The notes: generated by a model from the sequence alone, not told the origin. 64,000 nucleotides of DNA from Bacillus sp. T3 (GCF_033449965.1 NZ_CP137761.1:3162001-3226000); one strand, 5' to 3'; counted from the stretch's first letter, positions 26,624 through 35,963 are shown. Numbers and translations: made by a program.

Positions 26624-27817
26624 TTATTCAATAATGCGGACAACACGACCGTTAAAGGTACTTGCCCAATAACCACTTGACATATTAGCAACCGCAACAC
26701 CGGTTGAGCTTTGGGAACCGATAAATTTACCGCCGCCTAAATAGATCCCAACGTGGCCATCTGTCTTATAAGTGTTAAAGAATACTAAATCACCAGGGCG
26801 CATTTCGCTAGTTGATACACGACGTCCGCTATTTTTTAGAGAATCAGTACTAGAGCCGATACTAATTCCAGCTTGTGAGAATGCCCAGTGAACAAAACCA
26901 GAGCAATCAAAACGGCCATTTGCTACATCGGAGGCTGTTCTTCCGCCACCGAAAACATAGACAGAATTTCCAATATAACGATTACCAACTGTGGTAACAA
27001 CGGCAATTTTTTCGCTAGCTGATGCAGAAGGAGCAACGACTGGACCACTTGGAACAATATTAAAAGAACTACTTGTTGCTTGAGTTGCTTGATTTGTTAC
27101 AATTGGAGCCTGTTGTGATGCAAGATTAGAATCCTGCTGCTGTAAATTTGCTTTAGCTGATAGTCCTGCTGCTTCTTTCTGCTTAAGCTCTTCACGTAAC
27201 GCGTCATTTTGCGCCTTTTGCTCAAGAATTTGTGCCTGCATTCCTTCTAACTCAGTTTTCATATTATTTAATTCTGCCAGTTTCGTTTCCATAGAAGTCT
27301 GTTTTTCTTCGACTTTTTTCACATCAGCCTCATGCTTTTCCATTAAATCCTTGTCAGCATTCATGATGGTTGCAACGGCACCAACGCGTTCTACAAAATC
27401 ACCAAAACTAGATGAACCAAGTAACACATCAAAATATTGAGTGGTTCCACCAGTCTCTTGGTAAGAACGGGCACGTTCTTTCAAAATCTGATTACGTTTC
27501 TCGATTGCTGCTTTTAAACTAGCAATCTCTTCTTCCATGTTTTTAATCTCTTGATTTGTAGTAGCAATATCGCTCTCCGTTTTAGAGATCATGTTTTGAT
27601 TATCGATAACGGCTTGTTCTGCACGCTTAAGTTGTTCGTTTAATTTTGAAAGTTCATCTTGAACCTGATATATTTCTTGGTTTGCCTGTTGAATTTGAGT
27701 TTGAATAGTTGCTCGCTGGCTGGAAATTGTATCAGCCTTTGCTGTAGGTAGAGCAAATACACTTCCTAATCCTAGCATTACAGTTGTGTTAAGTACAATC
27801 AGTTGCTTTTTAACCAT
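26624..27817 (-). CDS. CwlO-like NlpC/P60 peptidoglycan hydrolase
   Basis: 397 residues from MVKKQLIVLN (ATG at 27817, AGGGG upstream). A signal peptide ends near PTAKA. A long coiled coil (about 30-225, repeated QIQQANQEI, ELSKLNEQL, EEIASLKAAIEKRN) is followed by a Gln/Ser/Ala linker. The NlpC/P60 domain has the catalytic Cys in RFDCSGFVHWAF and His in DGHVGIYLGG. It cuts D-glutamyl-diaminopimelate links during wall elongation. The coiled coil is the part that FtsEX activates in CwlO. Confidence 0.88.
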   Translation of the reverse strand: MVKKQLIVLNTTVMLGLGSVFALPTAKADTISSQRATIQTQIQQANQEIYQVQDELSKLNEQLKRAEQAVIDNQNMISKTESDIATTNQEIKNMEEEIASLKAAIEKRNQILKERARSYQETGGTTQYFDVLLGSSSFGDFVERVGAVATIMNADKDLMEKHEADVKKVEEKQTSMETKLAELNNMKTELEGMQAQILEQKAQNDALREELKQKEAAGLSAKANLQQQDSNLASQQAPIVTNQATQATSSSFNIVPSGPVVAPSASASEKIAVVTTVGNRYIGNSVYVFGGGRTASDVANGRFDCSGFVHWAFSQAGISIGSSTDSLKNSGRRVSTSEMRPGDLVFFNTYKTDGHVGIYLGGGKFIGSQSSTGVAVANMSSGYWASTFNGRVVRIIE

Positions 27818-27972
27818 TTTGCCCCTGCTTTCTCTATCGTTCTGTAAATCATGCAATCTAAAAAACACCTATGTATCTAAGATGCATTTCAAATCATCTT
27901 AACGATTTTATCTGAAAACCTTTACATGTTCGATTCATAATTTGAAGTATAACATGGAATTTTATCAGCAAG

Positions 27973-27989
27973 GTTATAAATAGATTACA
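27973..27989 (-). promoter_or_regulatory. WalR-box candidate upstream of the CwlO-like gene
   Basis: On the minus strand TGTAAT, five bases, TATAAC. The consensus is TGTAAT-N5-TGTAAY, so there is one mismatch in the second half. WalR control of cwlO is established in Bacillus subtilis. The rest of 27818-28090 shows nothing else. Confidence 0.4.
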
Positions 27990-28090
27990 ATTATATTTCA
28001 AATGCTACAGATTGCGACATTTTTTGTAGAATGTTCACAATTTAACGCAAAATAAAGATAAAAATTTGCGGAATAATGAATGAATAGAAA

Positions 28091-28127
28091 AAAACCATCC
28101 TTTTTCTGACAAGTGAAGGATGGTTTT
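28091..28127 (-). terminator. terminator of the DUF1801 gene
   Basis: AAAACCATCC and GGATGGTTTT arms with T runs on both sides. Confidence 0.75.
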
Positions 28128-28151
28128 GAACGATTGTAACCATTTTTTCAT

Positions 28152-28541
28152 TTACTTTTTTTTCGTCTTTTTTTCCTCAGCACGCCTTATATTTTCTTCC
28201 ATTCTAAATTTGACAATTTCAGCTATTAATTCATAAGGCATCGGTTTCTCTAAAGGGAATTGAACCGATCCTTTCGCTCCTTTATATCCTAATAACTTTT
28301 CCTTAAATGCAGTGATACCACTCGGTGCAGGATAAAAGCCTATATGTTTTTTATAGGCGGCAAAATGGACCAAATTCCCATGAAAATCAAAGGTTGGCAT
28401 TTGGTAACTAATCTTTTCCTTTGCATCTGGTGCAGACTCTTTTATTACATTCCTTAAAGTTTCGAGAATTTCTTGAACATTTGGAGGAAATTGAATGATG
28501 TATTCATCAATTGTTTCGAATTTTATCCCAGTCTTTTCCAT
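28152..28541 (-). CDS. DUF1801 iron-chaperone-like protein
   Basis: 129 residues. The opening TIDEYIIQFPPNVQEILETLRNVI, ISYQMPTFDF, HIGFYPAPSGITAF and a Lys-rich end fit DUF1801 (YdhG-like). One member, Fra of B. subtilis, acts as a frataxin-like iron chaperone. It is a cytosolic single domain. GGGGATC lies before the start. It is a single gene between convergent or tandem neighbours. Confidence 0.75.
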   Translation of the reverse strand: MEKTGIKFETIDEYIIQFPPNVQEILETLRNVIKESAPDAKEKISYQMPTFDFHGNLVHFAAYKKHIGFYPAPSGITAFKEKLLGYKGAKGSVQFPLEKPMPYELIAEIVKFRMEENIRRAEEKKTKKK

Positions 28542-28562
28542 ATCAGCAATTGATCCCCTTTA

Positions 28563-29106
28563 TTAGCCAATTGAAGCAATAGGATGAGCTCCATGCTTTT
28601 TTGTCAGGCGGCGTGCTTTTTCCTTTTCATATAAGTAATGAATGATAAAATATGAAATACCTCCTAGTATCAACCCAAAAACGGTCATGCCGATTAACAC
28701 GTGGATGCCTCCGTATAGGACATGAATAAGCCCTCTGAAATTCCCGTGGAGGATACTAGAAAAAGAAAATGGAGTATGTCCAATATGGACCTTGATAGGA
28801 TAAATTAATTTTCCTATTTTTTTTGCAAACGGCATTAACAATACTGGAAGAAAGGTTAGCTTGCCAATAACATTTCCAATCACGGCTGCTGGCAACGAGC
28901 CTTTAGCAATCCGGAACCAGGGGGACAAACAGGACATATACAAGTGAAGCAGAGGATAGCACAATCATTTCCAATCCAAATCCAATTGCAAATCCTCTTG
29001 ATACTTTTTTGGCACCACCAGGTGAACGAAAAAGCTTGATAAAATTCAATTTAAATTGACGACGAATTCTTTGATGAAAATTATATTTCTTTGATGTTAA
29101 GCTCAT
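28563..29106 (-). pseudogene. DUF2062 membrane protein, frameshifted as assembled
   Basis: The N-terminal frame (MSLTSKKYNFHQRIRRQFKL, GGGGGGACAG upstream) holds GAKKVSRGFAIGFGLEM. The C-terminal frame continues RIAKGSLPAAVIGNVIGKLTFLPVLLMPF and two more helices. Removing one base from the CCTGGTTCCGG stretch near 28920 joins them into about 180 residues of the DUF2062 family, whose role is unknown. It is divergent from the FetA-type gene. The gap 29107-29318 shows no recognised motif. Confidence 0.7.
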
Positions 29107-29318
29107 TTCTGTCCCCCCTTACCTTAGGATTAGTTTATATATAGTTCGACTTTTAATTATAGTTTGACTCGGATAAAACTCGAATTCAGGAAAAATATGT
29201 AGGAAAGAATAAAAATATTGAGGAAATTGAAATCGAATTCAAACCACTTTATTACTCTTTATACCATACATATATCAGACAAGCTACCAAAAAACTCACA
29301 AAGAATGGATGGAATTAT

Positions 29319-30059
29319 ATGGATAGTGTTATTTCAATTGAAGAGATTGTGAAATTGGATAATTCTGAGATGCCGATTTTAAATAAGATTTCAGCGGAGG
29401 TACTTGAAAAGGAGCTTATTACAATAATCGGTCCTTCTGGTTCTGGCAAGAGTACCTTACTATCTTTGATTAATCGAATGAACGAGCCAGATTCTGGTCA
29501 GTTGCGGTTCAAAGGGACACCATATAATGAAATAGATGTGTTAAAACTGCGCCGTAAAATTGGTATAGTTTTTCAATTGCCAACGATGCTTTCTGGTTCG
29601 GTTCGCGACAATATTATGATTGGTCCTAGTCTTTTTAAGGAATCACTTAATGAACAAGAGATCGACAAACTGTTGGAGCAAGTAGCCCTCCCAAAATCAA
29701 TGAAGGAACAAGATGCACGCTCACTTTCCGGCGGTCAAAAGCAAAGAGTATCTTTAGCACGGACGCTTGCCAATCAACCTGAAATTCTTCTATTAGATGA
29801 AGTAACCGCGTCACTTGATCCCCATAGTGCCGAAGAGATAGAAGAACTCATCCAAAGTTTGCATCGTTCAGGTAAATCAATTCTATGGGTCACTCATAAT
29901 ATAAAACAAGCGAAAAAAGTTGGTCAGTATACTTGGGTACTAGCTGGAGGAAACATCATTGAACAAGGTCACACAGATGATCTTTTTGACCATCCTAAAC
30001 ATGAACTCACAAAAGATTTCATATCCTCTACTTTCGTGAAGGAGGCTACAACCGAATGA
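29319..30059 (+). CDS. fetA: FetA-type ABC transporter ATPase
   Basis: 246 residues. Walker A is GPSGSGKSTLLSLINR, signature LSGGQKQRVSLARTLA and Walker B ILLLDEVTASLDP. Its stop overlaps the start of a UPF0014 permease (ATGA), so the pair is FetAB/YbbLM-like. In Escherichia coli that system exports iron and protects against peroxide. Here the substrate is inferred from homology only. Confidence 0.85.
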   Translation: MDSVISIEEIVKLDNSEMPILNKISAEVLEKELITIIGPSGSGKSTLLSLINRMNEPDSGQLRFKGTPYNEIDVLKLRRKIGIVFQLPTMLSGSVRDNIMIGPSLFKESLNEQEIDKLLEQVALPKSMKEQDARSLSGGQKQRVSLARTLANQPEILLLDEVTASLDPHSAEEIEELIQSLHRSGKSILWVTHNIKQAKKVGQYTWVLAGGNIIEQGHTDDLFDHPKHELTKDFISSTFVKEATTE

Positions 30060-30801
30060 GTACTCTCTCCCTATTTCTAACTCTAGTTTTTGTAGCATTT
30101 GCAATTCTACTGTCCTCCTGGCAAAAAATTGGGCTTGAAAAAGATATCCTAATCGGAACGGTTCGAGCTGCAATTCAATTAATAGCTGTCGGTTATGTCC
30201 TCCAAACCCTTTTTGAACTAAAATCTTGGGCGTTCATTGCTATCATGATTACTGTGATGATTACTGTTGCAACGTTAAATGCTCGAAAAAAGGGAAAGAC
30301 CTTCCGAGAATTGGACGACGAATTGCGATAGCCATTACAGTAACAGAAATTTTAACCATTGGACTACTCCTTTCATTAAAAGTAATTGAACCAACGCCAC
30401 GCTATGTGATTCCAATTAGTGGAATGATTATTGGAAATGGAATGGTCGTGTCTGGCTTGTTTCTCAACCGATTGAAAGCAGAACTAGACACAAGAAGAGA
30501 AGAAATCAAAGTTTATTTAGGTTTGGGTGCAACCTCGAAGCAAGCAATTTCATCGGTTATGCGTAATACCGTTAAAGCTTCAATGCTTCCAACCATCGAT
30601 GGGATGAAAACAGTCGGATTGGTTCAGCTTCCGGGAATGATGACCGGCATGATCGTTGCTGGAGCCGATCCTATCGAAGCAGTACGTTACCAAATACTGA
30701 TTATGTACTCCTTCACCGCTTCTGCGGCTATTACAGCGATCATTATGGGCCTACTTATACATGGACTCTTGTTTACAAAGGCTCACCAGTTTATCGAGTA
30801 A
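30056..30801 (+). pseudogene. fetB: FetB-type (UPF0014) permease, frameshifted as assembled
   Basis: The first frame covers MSTLSLFLTLVFVAFAILLS to VATLNARKKGK. The second carries on DLPRIGRRIAIAITVTEIL, PRYVIPISGMIIGNGMVVSGL, LGLGATSKQAI and QLPGMMTGMIVAGADPIEAVRYQ, all UPF0014 hallmarks. One A restored in the A run near 30292 joins them into about 248 residues. Start and FetA stop overlap by four bases. Confidence 0.85.
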
Positions 30802-30954
30802 AGAAAGGATAAACTTCGATTCTTATCAATGTAAAAGACAACTAGAAAACCCTCCCATTCTCTAAATTCCGCACTTGGACTGATTAGTTTGTCCATACAG
30901 TTTAATTAAGGGTGAATATATTATTGTTAGCTAAGTGAAAAGGGGGGATAGTAA

Positions 30955-31302
30955 ATGAGCAATCCATGGTTCTCTAATAACAGCCGTAACAGCGGCAAAA
31001 ATTTTAACAAGGCAAAAGCTGAAAATGATTCAAAGTCAAAAGCTGAAAATGATTCAAAATTACATGCAGATTTTGATCTCGACAATGATTTCGATTCAGA
31101 AGTAGATACTGAAAACAAATCAAAAAATAAAAACACTGCTGTTGCAAAAGTTTTCAAAAGTGGAAATGCAGATATTTATGTCGATGTTAAAGTGAATTCT
31201 GACTCTAAAGCAAAAGTTCGTTCCCGTTCAGAATCTGATGCTGAAGCTGACCAAGATCAGGATCAAGATCAATCCCAAAAACTACAACAAAAACGTAAGT
31301 AA
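30955..31302 (+). CDS. low-complexity hydrophilic protein, SGNxD motif
   Basis: 115 residues, not recognised. No signal peptide or membrane segment. An imperfect repeat KAENDSKS-KAENDSK lies near residue 20, and acidic DFDLDNDFDSEVD follows. A motif FKSGNADIYVDVKVN is at about 68-82. The tail is Asp/Gln rich (DQDQDQDQSQ) and then basic. AAGGGGGGA precedes the ATG. The composition looks like spore coat or exosporium material, but that is a guess. It shares the SGN-D-V motif with the next gene. Confidence 0.6.
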   Translation: MSNPWFSNNSRNSGKNFNKAKAENDSKSKAENDSKLHADFDLDNDFDSEVDTENKSKNKNTAVAKVFKSGNADIYVDVKVNSDSKAKVRSRSESDAEADQDQDQDQSQKLQQKRK

Positions 31303-31324
31303 GTTGATCGATTTTGGATTTACT

Positions 31325-31339
31325 GGGGGGCCACCCCCC
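31325..31339 (+). other. G6/C6 hairpin between the two low-complexity genes
   Basis: Six G, CCA, six C: a very GC-rich short hairpin in an AT-rich gap, 22 bases after one stop and 34 before the next start. It has no T run, so it may be an attenuator or an mRNA-stability element. Confidence 0.6.
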
Positions 31340-31372
31340 TTCTTACCTAAAGAATGAAATGGGGCCATTATA

Positions 31373-31717
31373 ATGAATAATCCGGACGGGAATCGTTCCA
31401 TGCAATACTTTGATAATTTGATGATGAAAACAAGAGGCAATACTTATAACGAAGTAAAGACGAACACCTCTTCTTCAGTCGATCATAGCGGAAATTCAGA
31501 TGTAGATGTAAATGTAAATGTTGAACTAGATATGATGCCAATCGCACTTTCCTTATTATGTTTATCCCTTGTTAACAAACAAATATCCCAGCAAGAATTT
31601 GAATTTGCTGTAGAAAAACTAATAACAGTCAACGATCAATACAAAAAATCACATAGTAAAAATAAGGATTACTCAAAACCTGATTTGTTCAAAAGTGGTA
31701 TATGGGAAAATAAATAA
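31373..31717 (+). CDS. hypothetical protein with SGNxDVxVNV motif
   Basis: 114 residues, not recognised. The N-terminal third is Asn/Ser/Asp rich with YNEVKTNTSSSVDHSGNSDVDVNVNVELD. The centre is hydrophobic (PIALSLLCLSLV), and the C-terminal part is helical and Lys rich (QQEFEFAVEKLITV). The SGN-D-VxVxV stretch matches that of the gene upstream, so the pair probably works together. The likely start ATG follows GGGGCCATTATA, a weak site. Confidence 0.6.
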   Translation: MNNPDGNRSMQYFDNLMMKTRGNTYNEVKTNTSSSVDHSGNSDVDVNVNVELDMMPIALSLLCLSLVNKQISQQEFEFAVEKLITVNDQYKKSHSKNKDYSKPDLFKSGIWENK

Positions 31718-31745
31718 GGAAGCACGAGACGGTTCTCATGCTTCC
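31718..31745 (+). terminator. hairpin after the low-complexity pair
   Basis: GGAAGCACGAGA and TCTCATGCTTCC arms around CGGT. The stem is strong but there is no clear T run. Confidence 0.45.
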
Positions 31746-31861
31746 TAGTTCCTGTATAACGTATGATAACCCTGTATCTATCATTTATCCTGTGACCAAT
31801 TCACAGTAGGTATCGATCGTAGTATGTCTGTTTTGCGTATTTCATTCAATACTTTTTTACA

Positions 31862-32008
31862 TTAAGCATTTTCTCTTAAGCTTGAACAATCCTCCGTACA
31901 TTTCCCATACCACGTTTTAACCCCTCCTTGACTCTCTACCGCTTCAATCATCTTCCCGCAAATTTGACAAATAATAGTCCCCTGTTTAACGTGTAATTTC
32001 TCTGCCAT
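31862..32008 (-). CDS. SR1P-like GapA-binding small protein
   Basis: 48 residues: MAEKLHVKQGTIICQICGKM, then VESQGGVKTWYGKC and TEDC near the end. The pattern GTIxCQxC...YGKC is that of SR1P, the peptide encoded by the dual-function RNA SR1 in Bacillus subtilis. SR1P binds GapA and affects RNase J1. The two CxxC-like pairs may bind zinc. The start at 32008 has GGAG nine bases upstream. It lies 31 bases downstream of a phosphofructokinase-like gene on the same strand. Confidence 0.7.
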   Translation of the reverse strand: MAEKLHVKQGTIICQICGKMIEAVESQGGVKTWYGKCTEDCSSLRENA

Positions 32009-32039
32009 CCTTATTCACTCCGTCCAAATGAAATTGATT

Positions 32040-32996
32040 TTAATTGAGTAGTGTCTCTAATAAACGATATTGATCTTGTTTATCAATAATTTTAGCATTC
32101 ACATTTATCAACTCAATGTCCATTACCTGATTATCCTTAATTCCAACTGCTTTTCCAGACTGACCTTCGATTAGTAATTTAACTGCTGCTACGCCCAATT
32201 TGCTTGCTAATACTCGATCAAATGCAGATGGTTGTCCTCCCCGTTGAATAAAACCTAAAACGGAAGTTCTAACACTAATCCCTAATTTATCTTCAATGTA
32301 ATGCTGTAAAGCTTCCAAATCATACATTCTTTCAGTAATAATGACGAGATTATCATTTTTCCCACTGTTGATTCTTAAACTTAATTCTGAACAAATCGTC
32401 TCGTAATCTAGCTTTTTTTCTGGAGTTGATACGATTTCCCCTCCACCAGCTAATGCAGAATAAAGTGCTAAGTCACCACAATATCGTCCCATTACTTCAA
32501 CAATGGTTGTTTTGTCATGTGAAAAATCAGTGTCCTTTATTCTTCCAATACACTCCAAAACCGTATTTAACGTTGTATCAAAGCCTATTGCATAATCTGT
32601 ATAGGATAAATCATTATCAATTGTGCCTGGAATTCCTATAACGTTAATGCCTAATTCATGCAATTTCAAAGCCCCTTTAAAAGAGCCTTCTCCACCGATT
32701 ACAACCAATGCATCGATTCCGAACTTTCTCAGAGTCCTTAACGCTTTTTCTCTGCCCGAAATCTCCATAAATTTCAGGCTGCGTGAGGTTTTTAAAACGG
32801 TTCCACCCTTATCTGCAATATCATCAACATCGTTAGCGGACAATTTAATTATTTTCTCATCAATTAAACCTTGAAACCCACACCGAATTCCCATTACTTC
32901 AATATTATAGTAATTTGCAGCTTTTACGACCGCTCGGACAGCAGCATTCATTCCTGGGGCATCGCCACCACTTGTAAGGACCCCTATTCTGATCAT
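32040..32996 (-). CDS. divergent ATP-type phosphofructokinase
   Basis: 318 residues from MIRIGVLTSGGDAPGMNAAV (ATG at 32996, AAGGGGTG upstream). Core motifs are present: PGTIDND with the catalytic Asp, GFDTTLNT, VEVMGRYCGDLAL and FIQRGGQPSAFDR. Differences from standard PfkA are GGEGS in place of GGDGS at the Mg-ATP site and SHDK in place of SHxR, where the Arg normally contacts the sugar phosphate of the neighbouring subunit. It is not beside pyk. The context (MFS, dehydrogenases, transketolase) suggests a pathway-specific sugar-phosphate kinase. Confidence 0.75.
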   Translation of the reverse strand: MIRIGVLTSGGDAPGMNAAVRAVVKAANYYNIEVMGIRCGFQGLIDEKIIKLSANDVDDIADKGGTVLKTSRSLKFMEISGREKALRTLRKFGIDALVVIGGEGSFKGALKLHELGINVIGIPGTIDNDLSYTDYAIGFDTTLNTVLECIGRIKDTDFSHDKTTIVEVMGRYCGDLALYSALAGGGEIVSTPEKKLDYETICSELSLRINSGKNDNLVIITERMYDLEALQHYIEDKLGISVRTSVLGFIQRGGQPSAFDRVLASKLGVAAVKLLIEGQSGKAVGIKDNQVMDIELINVNAKIIDKQDQYRLLETLLN

Positions 32997-33040
32997 TTCA
33001 AACACCCCTTAAGGAATTTTAGATATTTTTAAGAAAGAAA

Positions 33041-33074
33041 TATCCGGCAATCAATTAAGACTTAGTGCCGGATA
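33041..33074 (-). terminator. hairpin between MFS and PFK genes
   Basis: TATCCGGCA and TGCCGGATA arms followed on the minus strand by TTTCTTTCTT. It probably reduces read-through from the MFS gene into the phosphofructokinase-like gene. Confidence 0.6.
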
Positions 33075-33091
33075 CTCCCTATTCATTCTTT

Positions 33092-34423
33092 TTAACTTGA
33101 TTTTTCTAGCTTATTTACAGTATTTTTATTGATTGCTTTTCCTGATTGTTTTACTAATAGCACGACAATCGACGAGCTTAAAATCATACTTACACCTAAG
33201 AAAATCATACTAGTATTAAAAGAACCTGTTGTATCTTTGATATAACCGACAATGTATGGTCCGAAGAATCCACCAAGGTTCCCGATACTATTAATAAGTG
33301 CAATCGCTCCAGCCGCCGCTGCTTCAGTTAGAAACGATGGTGGAATTGACCAGAATGGAGAATAAGCACCAAATGCTCCACAAAGTGCAATAGTTAAAAA
33401 CACGAATGAAAGAACAATACTCGTATCTGAAACATAGCTACTAACAATCATAGCAATCGCACTAGTCGTTAAACATGCCGCTACATGCAGACGTCTTTCG
33501 TTCTTCTTGTCAGAGTGGTTTCCTACTAGAATCATAGATGCCATCGCAAAAACATACATTAACCCTAAAACCCAGCCCATCGATTGGGTACTAAGTCCCG
33601 TTGTCTCGGATAAACCTTTTGAAATCGTCGGTAAAAACATTACGATTCCATAATAACCAATCATCCAGCAGAAATATCCTAATGATAGTATTAATACATC
33701 GCGGTCTTTCAAAGCTTGCCAGAATGAGTAGTGTTTTACTGCTTGTTTCTCAAGTTTCTCTTTTGTTGTAACGTCAATTAACCATTTTTTCTCATCTTTA
33801 TTTAACCATTTTACATCTTCAATTTTATCATCAAGGTAGAAAAAACAAATTACTCCTAGAATCGCTGCTGGAATCGCTTCCAAAATAAACAGCCATTGCC
33901 ATCCAGCTAAGCCCATCCAGTCTACACCAAGCAAGAATGTTGAGAGCGGAGCACCTAATGCATTTGCACCTGGAATCGCAACCATAAAACCAGCGATTGC
34001 TTTTGCATGATGCTTTGATTGATAAAAGCCACTTAAATAGAAAACCATACATGGATAAAAACTCGCTTCAGCAACCCCTAAAAGGAAACGTGCCGTATAA
34101 AATTGCCACGGTGTTTGAACAAAAGCCATTAATACCGCAATAATTGCCCAAGTTACCATGATTCTACTAATCCATTTTCGGGCACCAATCTTTGTCATAA
34201 TAGCGCTTCCAGGTACCTCTAAAAGAAAATACCCTAAGAAAAAGATTCCGGCTTCAAATCCGAATACCGCATTTGAAAAACCTAAGTCTTCATTCATTTG
34301 CAATGCGGCAAAACCGATGTTTACCCGATCAAGAATCGAAATTGTAAAACAAAGAAATAAAAACGGAATTAACCTTAACGTGACTTTTTTTGTCGTTATA
34401 CGCTCTAATTGAAGTAGATCCAA
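33092..34423 (-). CDS. MFS transporter, anion:cation symporter type
   Basis: 443 residues, twelve membrane helices with a central loop near 205-235. FLCFTISILDRVNIGFAALQM at the first helix and GVAEASFYPCMVFYLSGFY in the fourth are typical of the ACS family (hexuronate, tartrate and similar organic-acid symporters). The place downstream of the zinc dehydrogenase suggests it imports the substrate of this cluster, but the substrate cannot be read from sequence. The gap 34424-34702 shows no recognised feature. Confidence 0.8.
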   Translation of the reverse strand: MDLLQLERITTKKVTLRLIPFLFLCFTISILDRVNIGFAALQMNEDLGFSNAVFGFEAGIFFLGYFLLEVPGSAIMTKIGARKWISRIMVTWAIIAVLMAFVQTPWQFYTARFLLGVAEASFYPCMVFYLSGFYQSKHHAKAIAGFMVAIPGANALGAPLSTFLLGVDWMGLAGWQWLFILEAIPAAILGVICFFYLDDKIEDVKWLNKDEKKWLIDVTTKEKLEKQAVKHYSFWQALKDRDVLILSLGYFCWMIGYYGIVMFLPTISKGLSETTGLSTQSMGWVLGLMYVFAMASMILVGNHSDKKNERRLHVAACLTTSAIAMIVSSYVSDTSIVLSFVFLTIALCGAFGAYSPFWSIPPSFLTEAAAAGAIALINSIGNLGGFFGPYIVGYIKDTTGSFNTSMIFLGVSMILSSSIVVLLVKQSGKAINKNTVNKLEKSS

Positions 34424-34702
34424 TATAATTCCTCCTTAGGTTTTCTTTTAACTTCCAGATTCCATTTTTGAACAATTAAAACTAGGTAAACCAGTTATAG
34501 GAACAGCCAACATTACATCATTTGCACCGTACGTAATTTTGCAAGTGCTTACATTTATTCATATAAAAACTACTATTCGTCAAAATATCGATAATCTAAA
34601 TCTACCGATCACATTTATTCTATTAAAACTTCATATCATTGATCCAAAAAGCTAAAAAATAAAGACTATTTTATCATAGCAAATTTTACGGTACTAATTA
34701 TA

Positions 34703-35727
34703 TTAAAATTTCAAAAGTACTTTAATAACCTGTTCTGTTTTTTCGTCAACTACTTTCATTGCGCTCTTGACCTCTTCAATCGGCACAACCTTTGAAATAA
34801 GCATTGACGTATCAAAAAGACCGTTTGCGATTGCCTCTGCAGCAATTTCGAAATCTTGCCGAACATACATATTTGAACCCAATAATTTGACTTCTTTATT
34901 TTGTATGTAAGATAAGTCGATTTCCGGCTTCTTTCCAAAAAGTGCAACTTCTGAAACCTTTCCACCTCTTCTTACAATTTTTAAAGAATCATTTAAAACA
35001 GATTGAATTCCGACGGCAATAAATACTGTGTCGACCCCTTCTCCATCGGTTAGATCTAATATTGTTTCAACAACATCATTATGATTTGTATTAATTAGTT
35101 TGGTGGCTCCAAGCTTACTAGCAATTTCCAAGTTATACTCGACAGCGTCTGTAATAAATACTTGTGTTGCCCCAGAGCTTTTAGCAGCTAACAACAGTCC
35201 TAATCCAATCGGACCTGCTCCAAGTATCGCCACTTTTTCCCCAGGCCGACCCCTGCTTTTCTCACAGCATGGACACCCACTGCTAGTGGTTCAATCAGTG
35301 CACCTTGTTCGAAGGTTACATTGTCAGGAAGTTTTACGATCGTTTTTTCTGGTACGACAATAAATTCTCCAAATGAGCCAATCCATTCCTGAGTACCAAG
35401 AACCTTTTTTCGTTGGCAAATATTATAGTTTCCTGACTGACATGATTTACAAACCCCACATCCATAATGGGGCTCAACAGTCACTCGATCCCCAACTGAA
35501 ACCATTTTTACTTCTTGACCAATTTCAACGACGACTCCTGCTAATTCATGTCCTGAAATGACCGGTGGAATTCGAAAGGGATGGGTTCCATGGTAAGCAT
35601 GAATTTCGGATCCACATATGCCAGTTACAATAACTTGAATTTTGACTTGATTAGGATGTTGTAACTCTGGAATATCAACTTCTTCTAAAACGACTGAATA
35701 TGGCTTATCGATTACTGCCGCTCTCAT
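34703..35727 (-). pseudogene. zinc-dependent medium-chain dehydrogenase, frameshifted as assembled
   Basis: The N-terminal frame has GICGSEIHAYHGTHPFRIPP, GHELAGVVVEIG and the four-Cys structural zinc loop CGVCKSCQSGNYNIC. The C-terminal frame has the NAD fold VAILGAGPIGLGLLLAAK. One base is missing in the GGGGAAAAAG run near 35235. Restoring it gives GLGKKVAILGAG and a normal length of about 342 residues. It resembles sorbitol, threonine or galactitol dehydrogenases. It has its own promoter and GntR operator. The start follows GGGGTAG. Confidence 0.82.
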
Positions 35728-35785
35728 CTTCTACCCCCTTATTAACATCAGATAACTGTAACTCTCTTTGTTGTAAACTTAACTA

Positions 35786-35808
35786 CTTGTCTACTAAGGT
35801 ACCTTATA
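35786..35808 (-). promoter_or_regulatory. GntR operator candidate before the dehydrogenase gene
   Basis: Contains TGTCTACTAAGGTACCTTA on the plus strand, including the perfect 12-base palindrome TAAGGTACCTTA. It differs in one base from the site at 39518-39540. It lies just downstream of the -10 box, where a repressor would block transcription. Confidence 0.7.
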
Positions 35809-35814
35809 TATTTA

Positions 35815-35843
35815 ATATACTTTTACTTGTGTTGGTTTGTCAA
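35815..35843 (-). promoter_or_regulatory. sigma-A promoter of the dehydrogenase gene
   Basis: On the minus strand TTGACA (35838-35843), a 17-base spacer, TATATT (35815-35820). It is close to consensus and followed at once by the operator. Confidence 0.7.
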
Positions 35844-35941
35844 CAAGATTATAAAAACTATTGGTAAAAATAAAAAACCTAATGCGCAGCTAAGTTTACT
35901 AGCTTCCATCAGGTTTTAACAGTAGGTGAAAAGCAAAAAAA

Positions 35942-35960
35942 AATCCCCTTGTTGGGAATT
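35942..35960 (-). terminator. terminator of the GntR gene
   Basis: ATTCCC and GGGGAT arms around AACA with a run of T on the minus strand, directly after the stop. A second AAACCT/AGGTTT hairpin lies at about 35876-35918. Confidence 0.75.
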
Positions 35961-35963
35961 TTT

